Shown: positions 8,990-17,204 of the stretch, one piece after another
How the letters are laid out: every line of letters starts with the position of its first letter
Position numbering within the stretch: position 1 is the stretch's first letter
NCBI GenBank assembly: GCA_035632095.1
Contig: DASQHM010000064.1
Coordinates: 1-58,933, forward strand
Direction of reading: 5' to 3'
Length of the DNA stretch: 58,933 bases
Origin: DASQHM01 sp035632095
GTDB lineage: Bacteria > Pseudomonadota > Alphaproteobacteria > Ferrovibrionales > Ferrovibrionaceae
Position numbers and translations under genes: made by a program
Notes under the pieces: model-generated
Databases searched by the model: none
Told to the model about the DNA's origin: nothing
What the model saw: the letters and a program-made list of their open reading frames with translations, nothing else

Positions 8990-11310
8990 GCGCGGCGGGC
9001 GTGGACGGCGCGCCACACGCGCTCGGGCGTCGCCGGCATGTCTACGTTGGTGACGCCGAACTCCTTCAGGGCATCGACCAGCGCGTTGATGACCGCGGGC
9101 GCCGCGCCGACGGAGCCCGCCTCGCCCGCGCCCTTCACGCCAAGCGGGTTGGTGGTGCAGGGCACTTCGTTCAGTTGGAAACGGAATGCCGGCAGATCGT
9201 CGGCGCGCGGCATGCAGTAATCCATGAACGATCCGGTGAGGAGCTGCCCGCTGGCATCGTCGTAGACGGCTTGTTCGAGCAACGCCTGGCCGACCCCTTG
9301 CGCGATGCCGCCGTGCACCTGGCCGGCAACGATCATCGGATTGATGACGCGGCCCATGTCGTCCACCACCGTGTAGCCGACCAGAGCGACCTGCCCCGTA
9401 TCCGGATCCACCTCGACCTCGGCGATATGACAGCCGTTCGGAAACGTGCCCGAAGCGGCGAAGTTCGACTCCGCTTCCAGGCCGGCCGGCGCGCCGGCGG
9501 GGAGGTTCTTCGGATCGCGCGCCGCCTGCGCCACGTCCATGATCCCGACCTTGCGGTCGGTGCCGGCGACGCGGAATGTGCCGGCGTCGAATTCGATGTC
9601 GACCGACGCCGCTTCGAGCAGATGACCCGCGACCTGCTTGCCCTTGGCGACTATGATATCGGCCGCGCCGAGCAAGGCGCCGCCTTCGGAATAGAGCGAA
9701 CGCGCGCCGCCGGTGCCGCCGCCGGTCTTGATGGCGTCGCTATCGCCCTGGATCACGCGGATCTTGTCGAAGGGAACGCCGAGGCGTTCCGACACCAACT
9801 GCATATAGCCGGTCTCGTGACCTTGGCCGGTCGATTGCGTGCCGACCAGGACGCTTACGCTGCCGTCGGCTTCGAAGCGGATCTCCGCCCGCTCCTCGGT
9901 CGGACCGGCGGTCGCCTCCAGATAGCAGCCGATGCCGATGCCGCGATACTTGCCTTGGCGGCGGGCGGCCGCGGCGCGTGCCGGGAAGCCGTCCCACCCG
10001 GCCGCCTTCATGGCGAGTTCCATGTTCTGCTGGAAGGCGCCCGAGTCGTAGTTCAATCCGGTCGGCGTCGCATAGGGGAAGGCGCTCGGCTGAACGAAAT
10101 TGCGCTTCCGGAGTTCGGCCGGCGCGATGTTCATTTCGCTGGCCGCCGTGTCGAGCAGGCGCTCCACCAGGTAGTTCGCTTCCGGCCGTCCGGCGCCGCG
10201 ATAGGCATCGACCGGCACCGTGTTGGTGAACACGCCCTTCACCTCGGCCGAGATCAGCGGCGTCGCATACTGCGACGACAGCACGCGCGTGCCGGCGACC
10301 GTGGGAATGAACGGCGAGAACGTGGAAAGATAGCCGCCGAGCCCGGCCAGGGTGGTGACGCGGAGTGCCAGGATCTTGCCCGAGGCGTCGAACGCCATCT
10401 CGCCCTTGGTGAGATTGTCGCGGCCTTGCGTGTCGGAGAGGAACGCCTCGCTCCGCTCGCTGGTCCAACGCACCGGGCGGCCGATCTTGCGCGCCGCATA
10501 AGCGACCAGTGCCTGCTCGGCATAGAGAAAAAGCTTCATGCCGAAGCCGCCGCCCACGTCCGGCGTCACAACGCGGATTTTTTCCTCGGCCACCTTCAGG
10601 ACCGCGCCGGCCAAAAGCCCCTTCACCAGATGCGTGCCTTGCGTATTGGCATAGACCGTGAAGCGCCCGCTCTTTGCGTCGTATTCGCCGATGGCGACGC
10701 GCGGCTCCATGGAGGCTACGACGATGCGATTGTTCACCACGTCGAGGGAGGTGACGTGCTTCGCCTTGGCGAAAGCCGCGTCGACCTTGGCGCGATCGCC
10801 CAAGATCCAATCGAAGCAGATGTTGCCCGGCGCCTCGTCCCAGATTTGCGGCGCACCGGCGCGGACGGCGGCGCGCATGTCGGTGACGGACTCCAGCACG
10901 TCGTAGTTGACGTCGATCCGCTCCGCCGCGTCCTTCGCCTGGGCCAACGTCCCCGCCACCAGCAGAGCGACAGGGTCGCCCACGTGCCGGACCCTGCCGC
11001 GCGCGAGAATGGGGTGCGAAGGATTGGCGCGGTCCTTACCGTCGCGGCTTTTCAAGGGGACGACGCACGGCAAGTCGCCGATCCCGTCCGCCGTCAGATC
11101 GGCAGCCGTGAATACTCCGAGCACGCCCGGCGCCGACTTGGCAGCCGTGACGTCGATGCCGGCGATGCGCGCGTGCGCGTGCGGCGAACGCAATAGGAAG
11201 GCATAGGTCTGGCCCGGGCGATTGATATCGTCGGTATAGCGGCCTTGACCGGTCAGGAAGCGGTGATCCTCGACGCGACGGACGGGTTGTGCAGTGCCGA
11301 ATTTGGTCAT
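8986..11310 (-). CDS. xanthine dehydrogenase/CoxL-family molybdopterin-binding subunit (form II)
   Basis: 774 aa from the ATG at 11310 (MTKFGTAQPVRRVEDHRFL, the usual CoxL start). The N-terminal domain runs RYTDDINRPGQTYAFLLRSP. The molybdenum-cofactor domains carry VTPDVGGGFGMK, the loop AYRGAGRPEA and the C-terminal GVKGAGEAGS with the catalytic Glu. AYRGAGR is the form II signature; true CO dehydrogenases have AYxCSFR, so CO oxidation is unlikely. It should hydroxylate an aldehyde or N-heterocycle. The usual FAD and 2Fe-2S partner subunits are not in the window, which is odd. It is coupled to the downstream flavin reductase. Confidence 0.93.
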   Translation of the reverse strand: MTKFGTAQPVRRVEDHRFLTGQGRYTDDINRPGQTYAFLLRSPHAHARIAGIDVTAAKSAPGVLGVFTAADLTADGIGDLPCVVPLKSRDGKDRANPSHPILARGRVRHVGDPVALLVAGTLAQAKDAAERIDVNYDVLESVTDMRAAVRAGAPQIWDEAPGNICFDWILGDRAKVDAAFAKAKHVTSLDVVNNRIVVASMEPRVAIGEYDAKSGRFTVYANTQGTHLVKGLLAGAVLKVAEEKIRVVTPDVGGGFGMKLFLYAEQALVAYAARKIGRPVRWTSERSEAFLSDTQGRDNLTKGEMAFDASGKILALRVTTLAGLGGYLSTFSPFIPTVAGTRVLSSQYATPLISAEVKGVFTNTVPVDAYRGAGRPEANYLVERLLDTAASEMNIAPAELRKRNFVQPSAFPYATPTGLNYDSGAFQQNMELAMKAAGWDGFPARAAAARRQGKYRGIGIGCYLEATAGPTEERAEIRFEADGSVSVLVGTQSTGQGHETGYMQLVSERLGVPFDKIRVIQGDSDAIKTGGGTGGARSLYSEGGALLGAADIIVAKGKQVAGHLLEAASVDIEFDAGTFRVAGTDRKVGIMDVAQAARDPKNLPAGAPAGLEAESNFAASGTFPNGCHIAEVEVDPDTGQVALVGYTVVDDMGRVINPMIVAGQVHGGIAQGVGQALLEQAVYDDASGQLLTGSFMDYCMPRADDLPAFRFQLNEVPCTTNPLGVKGAGEAGSVGAAPAVINALVDALKEFGVTNVDMPATPERVWRAVHARRA

Positions 11311-11553
11311 AACGCGTGGCGGTCCTGTCTTTAGGCTGATTGTCGGTGCGGATTTGGCGCCGCAGATTGTAGGCAAGCGGGCCACGGCGCACCAAGGGTT
11401 TGTTGCGCACCGGCCGCGCACCCGCCATGCGACAAGCCCCCGAGCAACGCCGGTTCAACGAATTGTCATCTATCGTCCGACGCGGCAGAACGCAGAATTG
11501 CCGTGGGAAAACGCACGTCGAGGGACCCCTTGGCCGAGGCGACCGTCTTTTAG

Positions 11554-12332
11554 TTGTTCGACCGTTTTGTGCCGGCGCCGCTGCGAAGCGAGGTGGCGAC
11601 ATTGCGTCGCGTGCGAATGTTTCTGGTCAGCCATGTTTTCGGCACGCCGCTCAACGCCAGCATCGGATTTCCGCAGATCATGGGCCGCAAAATTCTCGGT
11701 CCGGTCGGCAGTCCGAAGTACCGCGACTACGCGCAGGACATCGAGCGCAGCGGCCAGCATCTGTTGCAGGTCATCGCCGACATTCTCGACCTGGCGAAAA
11801 TCGAGACCGGCAAATTCACGTTGGACGAGGAAGAGTTCGTGCTGGCCGCCTTGGTGCGCGAGGCGGTCGATCTGATGCGGCCGCTCGCCAAGGCGAACGG
11901 CGTGAGGATCGGAACGGACGGAAGCGAGACGCGGTCTCTGGTTCTGGGCGATCGCCTGCGCCTGAAGCAGGTCCTGCTCAATTTGCTGTCGAACGCGGTC
12001 AAGTTCAAGACAAGGGCGGTCGCGTCCGCGCCGAAATCCCGCTTGACGGCGGCGCCATCTGCGTGCGCGTGGTCGACACCGGCGTCGGCATCGCGGAGGC
12101 GGACTTAGAACGGGTGATGCAACCGTTCGAGCAGGTCGGCGGCGCCATGGCGCGCAACACCGGCGGGACCGGTCTCGGGTTGCCGTTGGCCCGCGAATTC
12201 GCGGCGTTGCACGGCGGCGCGTTGAACTTGACCAGCCGCGTCGGCGAGGGCACGACAGCCACGCTCCGGTTGCCGGCCGACCGGGTGCGGAGCGAGCACG
12301 CGTCCCATCGCGATACCGTCGCCGCGGTTTGA
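11554..12332 (+). pseudogene. sensor histidine kinase remnant (frameshifted, truncated)
   Basis: Two frames must be joined near 12006-12012 to rebuild a kinase core. The first frame (weak TTG at 11554, directly after a stop) gives SHVFGTPLNASIGFPQIM, DIERSGQHLLQVIADILDLA and the N box RLKQVLLNLLSNAVKF. The second frame continues GGRVRAEIP, VVDTGVGIAEADLERV and TGGTGLGLPLAREFAALHGG. One base gained, or two lost, restores the frame. The N-terminus RMFLVSHVFG resembles the start of a membrane sensor kinase, yet it runs straight into the dimerisation helix, so the sensor appears deleted. A sequencing error could explain the frameshift but not the missing sensor. Confidence 0.75.
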
Positions 12333-12351
12333 CGCGGTGCGCCGCCGCGAA

Positions 12352-12420
12352 TCACATCTTGCGCGGCTTCTCCACCACCACACCTTCCGCGATCAGCTTC
12401 GCCACATCGCCAACCGGTGC
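12352..12420 (-). pseudogene. C-terminal remnant of a CaiB/BaiF CoA-transferase gene
   Basis: Read on the minus strand, the bases before a TGA at 12352-12354 encode VGDVAKLIAEGVVVEKPRKM. The intact CoA-transferase at 15234-16442 ends in DGDVTKLIAEGVVVETPRKV. Over 60 bp I count about 12 differences, mostly at third codon positions, which points to a diverged paralog rather than a recent copy. Nothing similar continues upstream of about 12420, so the rest of the gene is lost. Confidence 0.65.
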
Positions 12421-12452
12421 CTGCGGCGACGCAGCGCCGACAACATGCGCAA

Positions 12453-12466
12453 TTGATTTGCGTCAA
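12453..12466. promoter_or_regulatory. candidate FNR/FixK-type box
   Basis: The bases read TTGATTTGCGTCAA, nine of ten conserved positions of TTGAT-N4-ATCAA. A -10-like TAGATT lies at 12488-12493, which would place the box near -41 of a start site around 12500, the geometry of FNR class II promoters. The first downstream gene is the lipoprotein at 12727, leaving a leader of about 225 nt, so the target is uncertain. The surrounding 12421-12726 shows no convincing gene. Confidence 0.4.
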
Positions 12467-12726
12467 TGTCAATTGGCGCTAGGGAAATAGATTGTCGTAA
12501 CGTCTGTCATTTCCTTATCCGTTGGCGCGATGCGGCAGCGGACTAAGCTAGGTGCCTTCGCCAATCTGGCGGCGGCATCGCCGGCGCAATCCTGACGATG
12601 ATCGGCGCGGTGGCGAACGCCATCACCGTCCGGCCGCCAAGGCGACGAACTCCTGTGTTTCGGGTTTGCGGCAGCGGAATGGGCGTTGCCGCGAGCGGCG
12701 CGACAACTCAATGAAGGAGGTACGCG

Positions 12727-12936
12727 ATGAAGATATCGTCGGTGACTCTTGCTACGGCTCTAACAATGGTCCTGCTCACGTTCACAGGCTGCGGGACGGT
12801 CACAGGGGCGGCGGTTGGCGCCGGGGCCGGCGCGGCAATCGGGTCCGGAACCGGATATGGAACCGGAAAGGGCGCGGCAGTGGGTGCCGGATTGGGCGCA
12901 GCCGCTGGTGCCATCTACGACTTCACCAGGAACTAG
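12727..12936 (+). CDS. small glycine-zipper lipoprotein
   Basis: 69 aa with AAGGAGGT (12714-12721) just upstream. Residues 1-22 form a lipoprotein signal ending in the lipobox LTFTGC, so Cys22 should be lipidated. The mature part is almost all Gly and Ala: GAAVGAGAGAAIGSGTGYGT and GAAVGAGLGAAAGAIYDF, a glycine-zipper pattern as in YMGG/osmotically inducible lipoproteins. It likely sits in the outer membrane facing the periplasm. It is followed after 11 bp by another exported small protein, so the two are probably co-transcribed. Function unknown. Confidence 0.85.
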   Translation: MKISSVTLATALTMVLLTFTGCGTVTGAAVGAGAGAAIGSGTGYGTGKGAAVGAGLGAAAGAIYDFTRN

Positions 12937-12947
12937 GGAGAGCTCCC

Positions 12948-13235
12948 ATGGGCATGGCGAGATACCTACTGGCCGGACTGGCGATCGGACTCATCCTGTG
13001 GACGGCCGATGCGGTCGGGCAGGCCAAACCTGACTGTGATGCATCCGGCAGGGTGAAGACGCCCGAGATGATCGAAGGGCAAGTAACCAAAATGGACGCT
13101 GCAACTGGTCTCGTCACGATACAGGAAGCCAACGGCACCGTGCACCAGTTCCAGGCCTCAAAGGAGATGCTGCAGAACGCCAAAGTCGGCGACCGCGTCA
13201 AAGGCAAGCTCCGGGAAGCGCCGAAGTGCCCCTAA
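12948..13235 (+). CDS. small exported protein, unknown function
   Basis: 95 aa. The ATG at 12948 follows AGGGAGA; a longer frame upstream is an artefact overlapping the lipoprotein. The first ~25 residues (MARYLLAGLAIGLILWTADA) are a signal peptide. The mature protein, EGQVTKMDAATGLVTIQEAN then FQASKEMLQNAKVGDRVKG, looks like a small beta-barrel of the kind that measures or binds through short strands (similar in pattern to copper-binding CusF or OB-like repeats). Two Cys, one near the new N-terminus and one at the end, could pair. No named family recognised with certainty. Confidence 0.75.
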   Translation: MGMARYLLAGLAIGLILWTADAVGQAKPDCDASGRVKTPEMIEGQVTKMDAATGLVTIQEANGTVHQFQASKEMLQNAKVGDRVKGKLREAPKCP

Positions 13236-13786
13236 AAATTAAAAGGCGCGGGGTCGGGGCCTAGAGCGCGCCGGCGGCGAAAGCGAAATTCGGCGGCAAG
13301 GCGCCGAGCTGCGCCGGAATGAAGTCGGCGCAAGAGTGGCGTTCGGGACCCATGAAGTTTCCGATCCCGTCGCGATGGCAGCGGCGACGGCATTGGCAAG
13401 TCGGACCGCGTTCCGCCTGCTGGTGAAGAATGTCGGGAAAAGCGGGCCGTGACATCTTTGGGACGAAGCGGCTTCGGCACGGAGCGGCTGCGTGGAGCGG
13501 CCTGCCGGCTGGGCGACGAGCGCCCGGATCCTCGCTGCATGAATGCCAAGCCATGCCGCAAGCCGGTTATCAAGCGATATCAATTCCGCACGACTTATGC
13601 CGGCCAAGCGCGCCGGCGATGTTGCCGCGCCTGGGACCATCGAAAAGGCACTGTCGCTCCACGCAGCGAGCCATGCTCTGCCACTAATCCGTGCGTATGG
13701 AGTTGCTTCAGATCAATCACCGCCACTCGGATTAAGAGTATATGATCTTACGAAGATGCAGGGCACACATCGGGCGGAGGCATACG
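13236..13786. other. 551-bp region without a convincing gene
   Basis: Several short overlapping frames exist on both strands, but none has a ribosome site, a recognisable motif or a codon pattern like the neighbours. The minus-strand frame ending in PPNFAFAAGAL just before 13262 looks a little like the tail of a lost gene, but I cannot name it. GGAGG at 13776-13780 belongs to the next gene. Confidence 0.5.
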
Positions 13787-14044
13787 ATGCATAGGATCGC
13801 TGTTGCGATTTTGATGTCGGTTTTTCTGTCGTCATTCACGATCAGCGCGGCGCTGGCGGCCGATACCTGCGCGAGTCAGGCGGCCGACAAGAAGCTGCAC
13901 GGCGCCGCGTTCAATAGTTTCATGAAGAAATGTCAGAAGGACGCGAAGGCCTCGTGCGATGCGGCGGCCGCCGATAAGAAGCTTCACGGCGCGGCCAAGA
14001 CCAGCTTCACGAAGAAGTGCGTGACCGACGCGGTCGGAAAATAA
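13787..14044 (+). CDS. PsiF-repeat exported protein
   Basis: 85 aa from the ATG at 13787, preceded by GGAGG. Residues 1-24 are a signal peptide ending SAALAAD. The mature part has two PsiF repeats: CASQAADKKLHGAAFNSFMK with KC following, and CDAAAADKKLHGAAKTSFTK with KC following, so four cysteines in pairs. E. coli PsiF belongs to the phosphate-starvation set, but the molecular role is unknown. Periplasmic. A GC hairpin (14073-14090) lies downstream. Confidence 0.88.
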   Translation: MHRIAVAILMSVFLSSFTISAALAADTCASQAADKKLHGAAFNSFMKKCQKDAKASCDAAAADKKLHGAAKTSFTKKCVTDAVGK

Positions 14045-14072
14045 CCCGAACCGCCTTTCTGCCCGACTTCCG

Positions 14073-14090
14073 CCGCGCGTCATCGCGCGG
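14073..14090. other. GC-rich hairpin after the PsiF gene
   Basis: CCGCGCG, loop TCAT, CGCGCGG form a perfect 7-bp stem 29 bp after the PsiF stop. There is no T tract behind it, so it is at best a weak or Rho-assisted stop or an mRNA stabiliser. Confidence 0.3.
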
Positions 14091-14206
14091 TCTGTCCGGC
14101 GCGGCGACAGTCTGTAACGAAGAGCGTTGAGGAAAGTCCGGCCGCACTCAGGTGCGATGCCGAGACATGACAACCGCCATATGACCGAAAAAAACAGGAG
14201 CGACAT

Positions 14207-14719
14207 ATGCGAATTCAGCTAGTGGCCGCTGTGTGCTGCGCGTTGATCGGGCTGACGGCCGTATCGACGCAATCGTTCGCCCAGCAGAAAACCGCGAAGG
14301 AATGCCGGGACGAATGGCGGGCCAACAAGGCGGACAATCAGGCCAAGGGGATCACGGAAAAAGCCTACGTGGCCCAGTGTCGGGGCGGCACCGCATCGCA
14401 GCCTCAGGCCGCGCCCGCCGCGGCGCCACCGGCGACAACCGCCCCCGCGGCGGCTGCGCCCGCCGCGAAGTCAGCCGGGCCTGCGAAGACGGCTCCAAGT
14501 GCCGTTGGCGCCCCGGCCGGAGCCAATCAGTTTGCGAGCGAGGGGCAAGCGAAGGCGCATTGCCCGACCGATACGGTCGTGTGGGCCAATTTGGACTCGA
14601 GGATCTATCACTTCGCCGGCCACAAGGATTACGGGAACACGAAAAAGGGCGCATTCATGTGCGAAAAGGACACGGCAGCCGGCGGATTCCGCGCCGCAAA
14701 AAATGAAAAGCATCCTTGA
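14207..14719 (+). CDS. exported protein with PsiF-like N-terminus and Ala/Pro linker
   Basis: 170 aa; AGGAG lies 8 nt before the ATG. Residues 1-25 are a signal peptide ending STQSFAQ. Then comes a PsiF-like block (TAKECRDEWRANKADNQAKG to AQC), an Ala/Pro-rich linker (~residues 65-105), and a C-terminal domain DTVVWANLDSRIYHFAGHKD followed by YGNTKKGAFMCEKD. That last domain (VWxN...YH...YGxTKKG..M) occurs in many alphaproteobacterial exported proteins and is of unknown function. Probably periplasmic, possibly tethering through the flexible linker. Confidence 0.85.
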   Translation: MRIQLVAAVCCALIGLTAVSTQSFAQQKTAKECRDEWRANKADNQAKGITEKAYVAQCRGGTASQPQAAPAAAPPATTAPAAAAPAAKSAGPAKTAPSAVGAPAGANQFASEGQAKAHCPTDTVVWANLDSRIYHFAGHKDYGNTKKGAFMCEKDTAAGGFRAAKNEKHP

Positions 14720-14791
14720 GGAGCGGCAATAGCGGCTGCCCAGCTTGGCTGCCCAGCGCATCCTTCAACCTTGGCAAAAAAGGAGACCGAA

Positions 14792-15154
14792 ATGGGACTT
14801 TTGGACAGCGTCGGCAGTGCTCTCAAGGGAGCCCTCGGGCAGATCGAAGCGGAGGCAGTGCCCGCGCTCCTTTCGGCAGCCTTGGCAAAGACGAACCTCG
14901 GCGACTTGCAAGGCTTGGCGAACAAGCTGCAGCAGGGCGGCCTCAAGGATCAGGTCCAGTCCTGGCTCGGCACGGGTGCCAACCAGCCGGTTACGTCGGA
15001 CCAAATTCTGGCTGCGCTCGGGAACGAGCACGTCAAGCAGATCGCGGACCACTTCGGTGTTCCGATCGACGGCGCGCTCAAGCTTTTGGCCGAGAACTTG
15101 CCCGGCATCATTGACCAGGCAAGTCCGAGCGGAAAACTTCAGCCCGCCGCCTGA
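14792..15154 (+). CDS. YidB-family protein
   Basis: About 120 aa from the ATG at 14792, preceded by AAGGAG. It starts GLLDSVGSALKGALGQ and continues LGDLQGLANKLQQGGLKDQV, SWLGTGANQPVTSDQI and LPGIIDQASPSGKL, the pattern of the YidB/DUF937-like family. No signal peptide is present, unlike the four small genes before it. Function is unknown. It converges with the CaiB-type gene across 79 bp that hold no clear terminator. Confidence 0.88.
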   Translation: MGLLDSVGSALKGALGQIEAEAVPALLSAALAKTNLGDLQGLANKLQQGGLKDQVQSWLGTGANQPVTSDQILAALGNEHVKQIADHFGVPIDGALKLLAENLPGIIDQASPSGKLQPAA

Positions 15155-15233
15155 AGCGCGCCGCTCATTTCGCAGTGCCGGAGCGCGATCTCGTCCGAAC
15201 AGTCGTGCGACGTTTCGGGACGTTGCCCTAGCT

Positions 15234-16442
15234 TCAGACCTTGCGCGGGGTTTCGACGACGACGCCCTCCGCGATCAGCTTCGTCACATCGCCATCGGCC
15301 AAGCCGGCTTCCCTCAGTATCGCGCGGCCGTCGGCGCCGAACGCGGGCGGCGTCGAACGCACGCCGCCCGGCGTGCGCGACAGTTTGACCGGCAGACCGG
15401 TGCCGCGGTAGCGGCCCTTTTCCACCACCATCTGCCGGTGTTTGGCGTGGGGATGCGTGAGCACATCGGGCACGGTTAGTGCCGCGCCGGCAGGCACGCC
15501 GGCCTTGCCGAGCTTTTCCGCGATGTCCTCGCCGTCCTTGTCCGCCAGAAGGCGCTCCAACTCGGCCGTGAGCGCCGCGCGGTTGGCCGTGCGGTCGCGA
15601 TTGCTGCGAAAGCGCGGATCGTCCGCGAGCTCCGGCCGGCCGAGAACCGTGCACAGGCTGCGGAACTGGCGGTCGTTGCCGTTGCCGATGAACAAGCTCC
15701 GGCCCCTGGTTCGAAAAAGATCGTATGGCGCAATGTTCGGATGCTGGTTGCCGGTGAGTTTCGGGGGCTGCTCGGACTGGAACCAGTTGGCCGCGTGAGG
15801 ATGCAGCAAGGCGATCGCCGAATCGTAGAGCGTCACGTCGATGAACTGGCCCTTGCCCGAGCGCTGGCGCTCCTGCACCGCCATCAAAATGCCGATTGCG
15901 GCATAAAGGCCGGTGCCCATGTCGACGATGGGGATTCCGAGTCGCACCGGTCCGCTTTCCGGCGTGCCGTTCACCGACATCAATCCGGCCCAGGCTTGGA
16001 TGATGGCGTCGTAACCGGGCAGGCCGCCGAACGGGCCGTCGGCGCCGTAGCCGGTGATGCGGCAGTGAATGAGGCGCGGGAAGCGCGTTGCCAGCACATC
16101 CTGGTAGCCGAGGCCCCATTTCTCCATTGTGCCGGTCTTGAAATTCTCGATCAGCACATCGGCGCCTTCGAGCAGCTTGAGCAGCACCTCGCGGCCTTTC
16201 GCGTGACCGACGTCGAGGGCGAGCGAGCGCTTGTTGCGATTGACGCCGGAGAAATAGGCAGAGAGGCTGTCCTGGAACGGCGGGCCCCAGTCGCGCGTCT
16301 CATCGCCTTGCGGCGGTTCGACCTTGATGATCTCCGCGCCGTGATCGCCCAGAATTTGCGTGCAGTACGGCCCGCCGAGCACGCGCGTCAAGTCGATCAC
16401 CTTGAGCCCTGCGAGAGCGCCGGCGTTGGGCAGGCTGGTCAT
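15234..16442 (-). CDS. CaiB/BaiF family III CoA-transferase
   Basis: 402 aa; the ATG at 16442 is used because ALAGLKVIDLTRVLGGPYCT begins the family domain right after it. Family III CoA-transferases move CoA from one acid to another through an Asp acyl anhydride; the Asp in PIVDMGTGLYAAIG is the likely catalytic residue. EIIKVEPPQGDETRDWGPPF and NRNKRSLALDV are further family blocks. It starts 10 bp after the stop of the two-subunit CoA-transferase genes and is the last gene of that operon. Its C-terminus has a decayed paralog at 12.35 kb. Substrate unknown. Confidence 0.93.
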   Translation of the reverse strand: MTSLPNAGALAGLKVIDLTRVLGGPYCTQILGDHGAEIIKVEPPQGDETRDWGPPFQDSLSAYFSGVNRNKRSLALDVGHAKGREVLLKLLEGADVLIENFKTGTMEKWGLGYQDVLATRFPRLIHCRITGYGADGPFGGLPGYDAIIQAWAGLMSVNGTPESGPVRLGIPIVDMGTGLYAAIGILMAVQERQRSGKGQFIDVTLYDSAIALLHPHAANWFQSEQPPKLTGNQHPNIAPYDLFRTRGRSLFIGNGNDRQFRSLCTVLGRPELADDPRFRSNRDRTANRAALTAELERLLADKDGEDIAEKLGKAGVPAGAALTVPDVLTHPHAKHRQMVVEKGRYRGTGLPVKLSRTPGGVRSTPPAFGADGRAILREAGLADGDVTKLIAEGVVVETPRKV

Positions 16443-16452
16443 GGCGCGGTCC

Positions 16453-17187
16453 CTAGGCTGTGGCGGCAAAAGCCGTAGCGGCGAAATGCGGGTAGACCTC
16501 GGCAATCTCGCCGGCGATGGGCCCGCGGATCGCGCTTAGCGTTTCCGGTGTCGGCGCCGGCGTTGCCGGCACCTGTGCAGGCCGGTCGAAGGCGAAGCCG
16601 GTGTTGTCCAGCACCTCTTCCAAGGTGTGGCCCGGATGCACGCTGCGCAAGACGAAGCGGCGGCACGTCTTGTCGAAGTCGAACAGCGCCAAATTCGTCA
16701 GCAGGGCGTGCGGTCCGCCCACGCGGTATGTGCCGTCGGCGCGCGGTCCCGGCGCGCTGATGAAATCGACCTTCTCCACCATGACGCGGCGCGTGTGCTC
16801 CTCGCGGAACAGGATCACACGCGGCACCAGGAAGTAGAGATAGGCCGAACCGAAGGAGCCGGGCCAGCGCACGTCGCTGACGGGATATTGGCCGGTGCCA
16901 ACCAGATTGATGTTGCCTTGGCCGTCGATCTGGCCGCCGCCGAGGAAGAACGCGTCGATGCGGCCTTGCGCCGCGCAGTCGAACAGCTCGACGCCGCCAT
17001 TGGTGAAAAAGTTATTGCGCGTGGAACCGAGCACCGAGACGCGCATCTCGCCGCCCGAGCGGGCGCGGGCGAGCAAGGCGCCCGAGCCCGGAATGGGCGA
17101 GGCGGCGCCGACCGCTACGTGCCGGCAACCGGCGAGCAGATCGGCGACGACGCTGATCAGCAGTTCCTGGCGGCTCCACGCGGACAT
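16453..17187 (-). CDS. CoA-transferase subunit B (IpdB-like)
   Basis: 244 aa from the ATG at 17187. It matches the beta subunit of family I-like CoA-transferases: ELLISVVADLLAGCRHVAVG, GALLARARSGGEMRVSVLGS, GRIDAFFLGGGQIDGQGNIN and VGTGQYPVSDVRWPGSFGSA. The catalytic Glu motif of true transferases (SENG) is not visible, as in the IpdAB type, which are ring-opening hydrolases of steroid catabolism. The A subunit lies 17 bp upstream. Whether the pair transfers CoA or hydrolyses a ring cannot be decided from sequence. Confidence 0.88.
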   Translation of the reverse strand: MSAWSRQELLISVVADLLAGCRHVAVGAASPIPGSGALLARARSGGEMRVSVLGSTRNNFFTNGGVELFDCAAQGRIDAFFLGGGQIDGQGNINLVGTGQYPVSDVRWPGSFGSAYLYFLVPRVILFREEHTRRVMVEKVDFISAPGPRADGTYRVGGPHALLTNLALFDFDKTCRRFVLRSVHPGHTLEEVLDNTGFAFDRPAQVPATPAPTPETLSAIRGPIAGEIAEVYPHFAATAFAATA

Positions 17188-17204
17188 GGGCCGGGCCGCT
17201 GCCC

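Noticed and set aside
9001..11196. 731-residue open frame opposite the CoxL-type gene
   Set aside because: Mirror frame of a gene with clear molybdenum-hydroxylase motifs; no start signal and no motif of its own.
8986..11310. Carbon monoxide dehydrogenase large subunit
   Set aside because: The active-site loop is AYRGAGR (form II), not the AYxCSFR of CO-oxidising form I, and the other cox genes are absent.
12005..12472. 155-residue minus-strand frame across the kinase end and the CaiB remnant
   Set aside because: Its frame is not the one that encodes the CaiB tail, and it has no motif; it only reflects open frames in GC-rich DNA.
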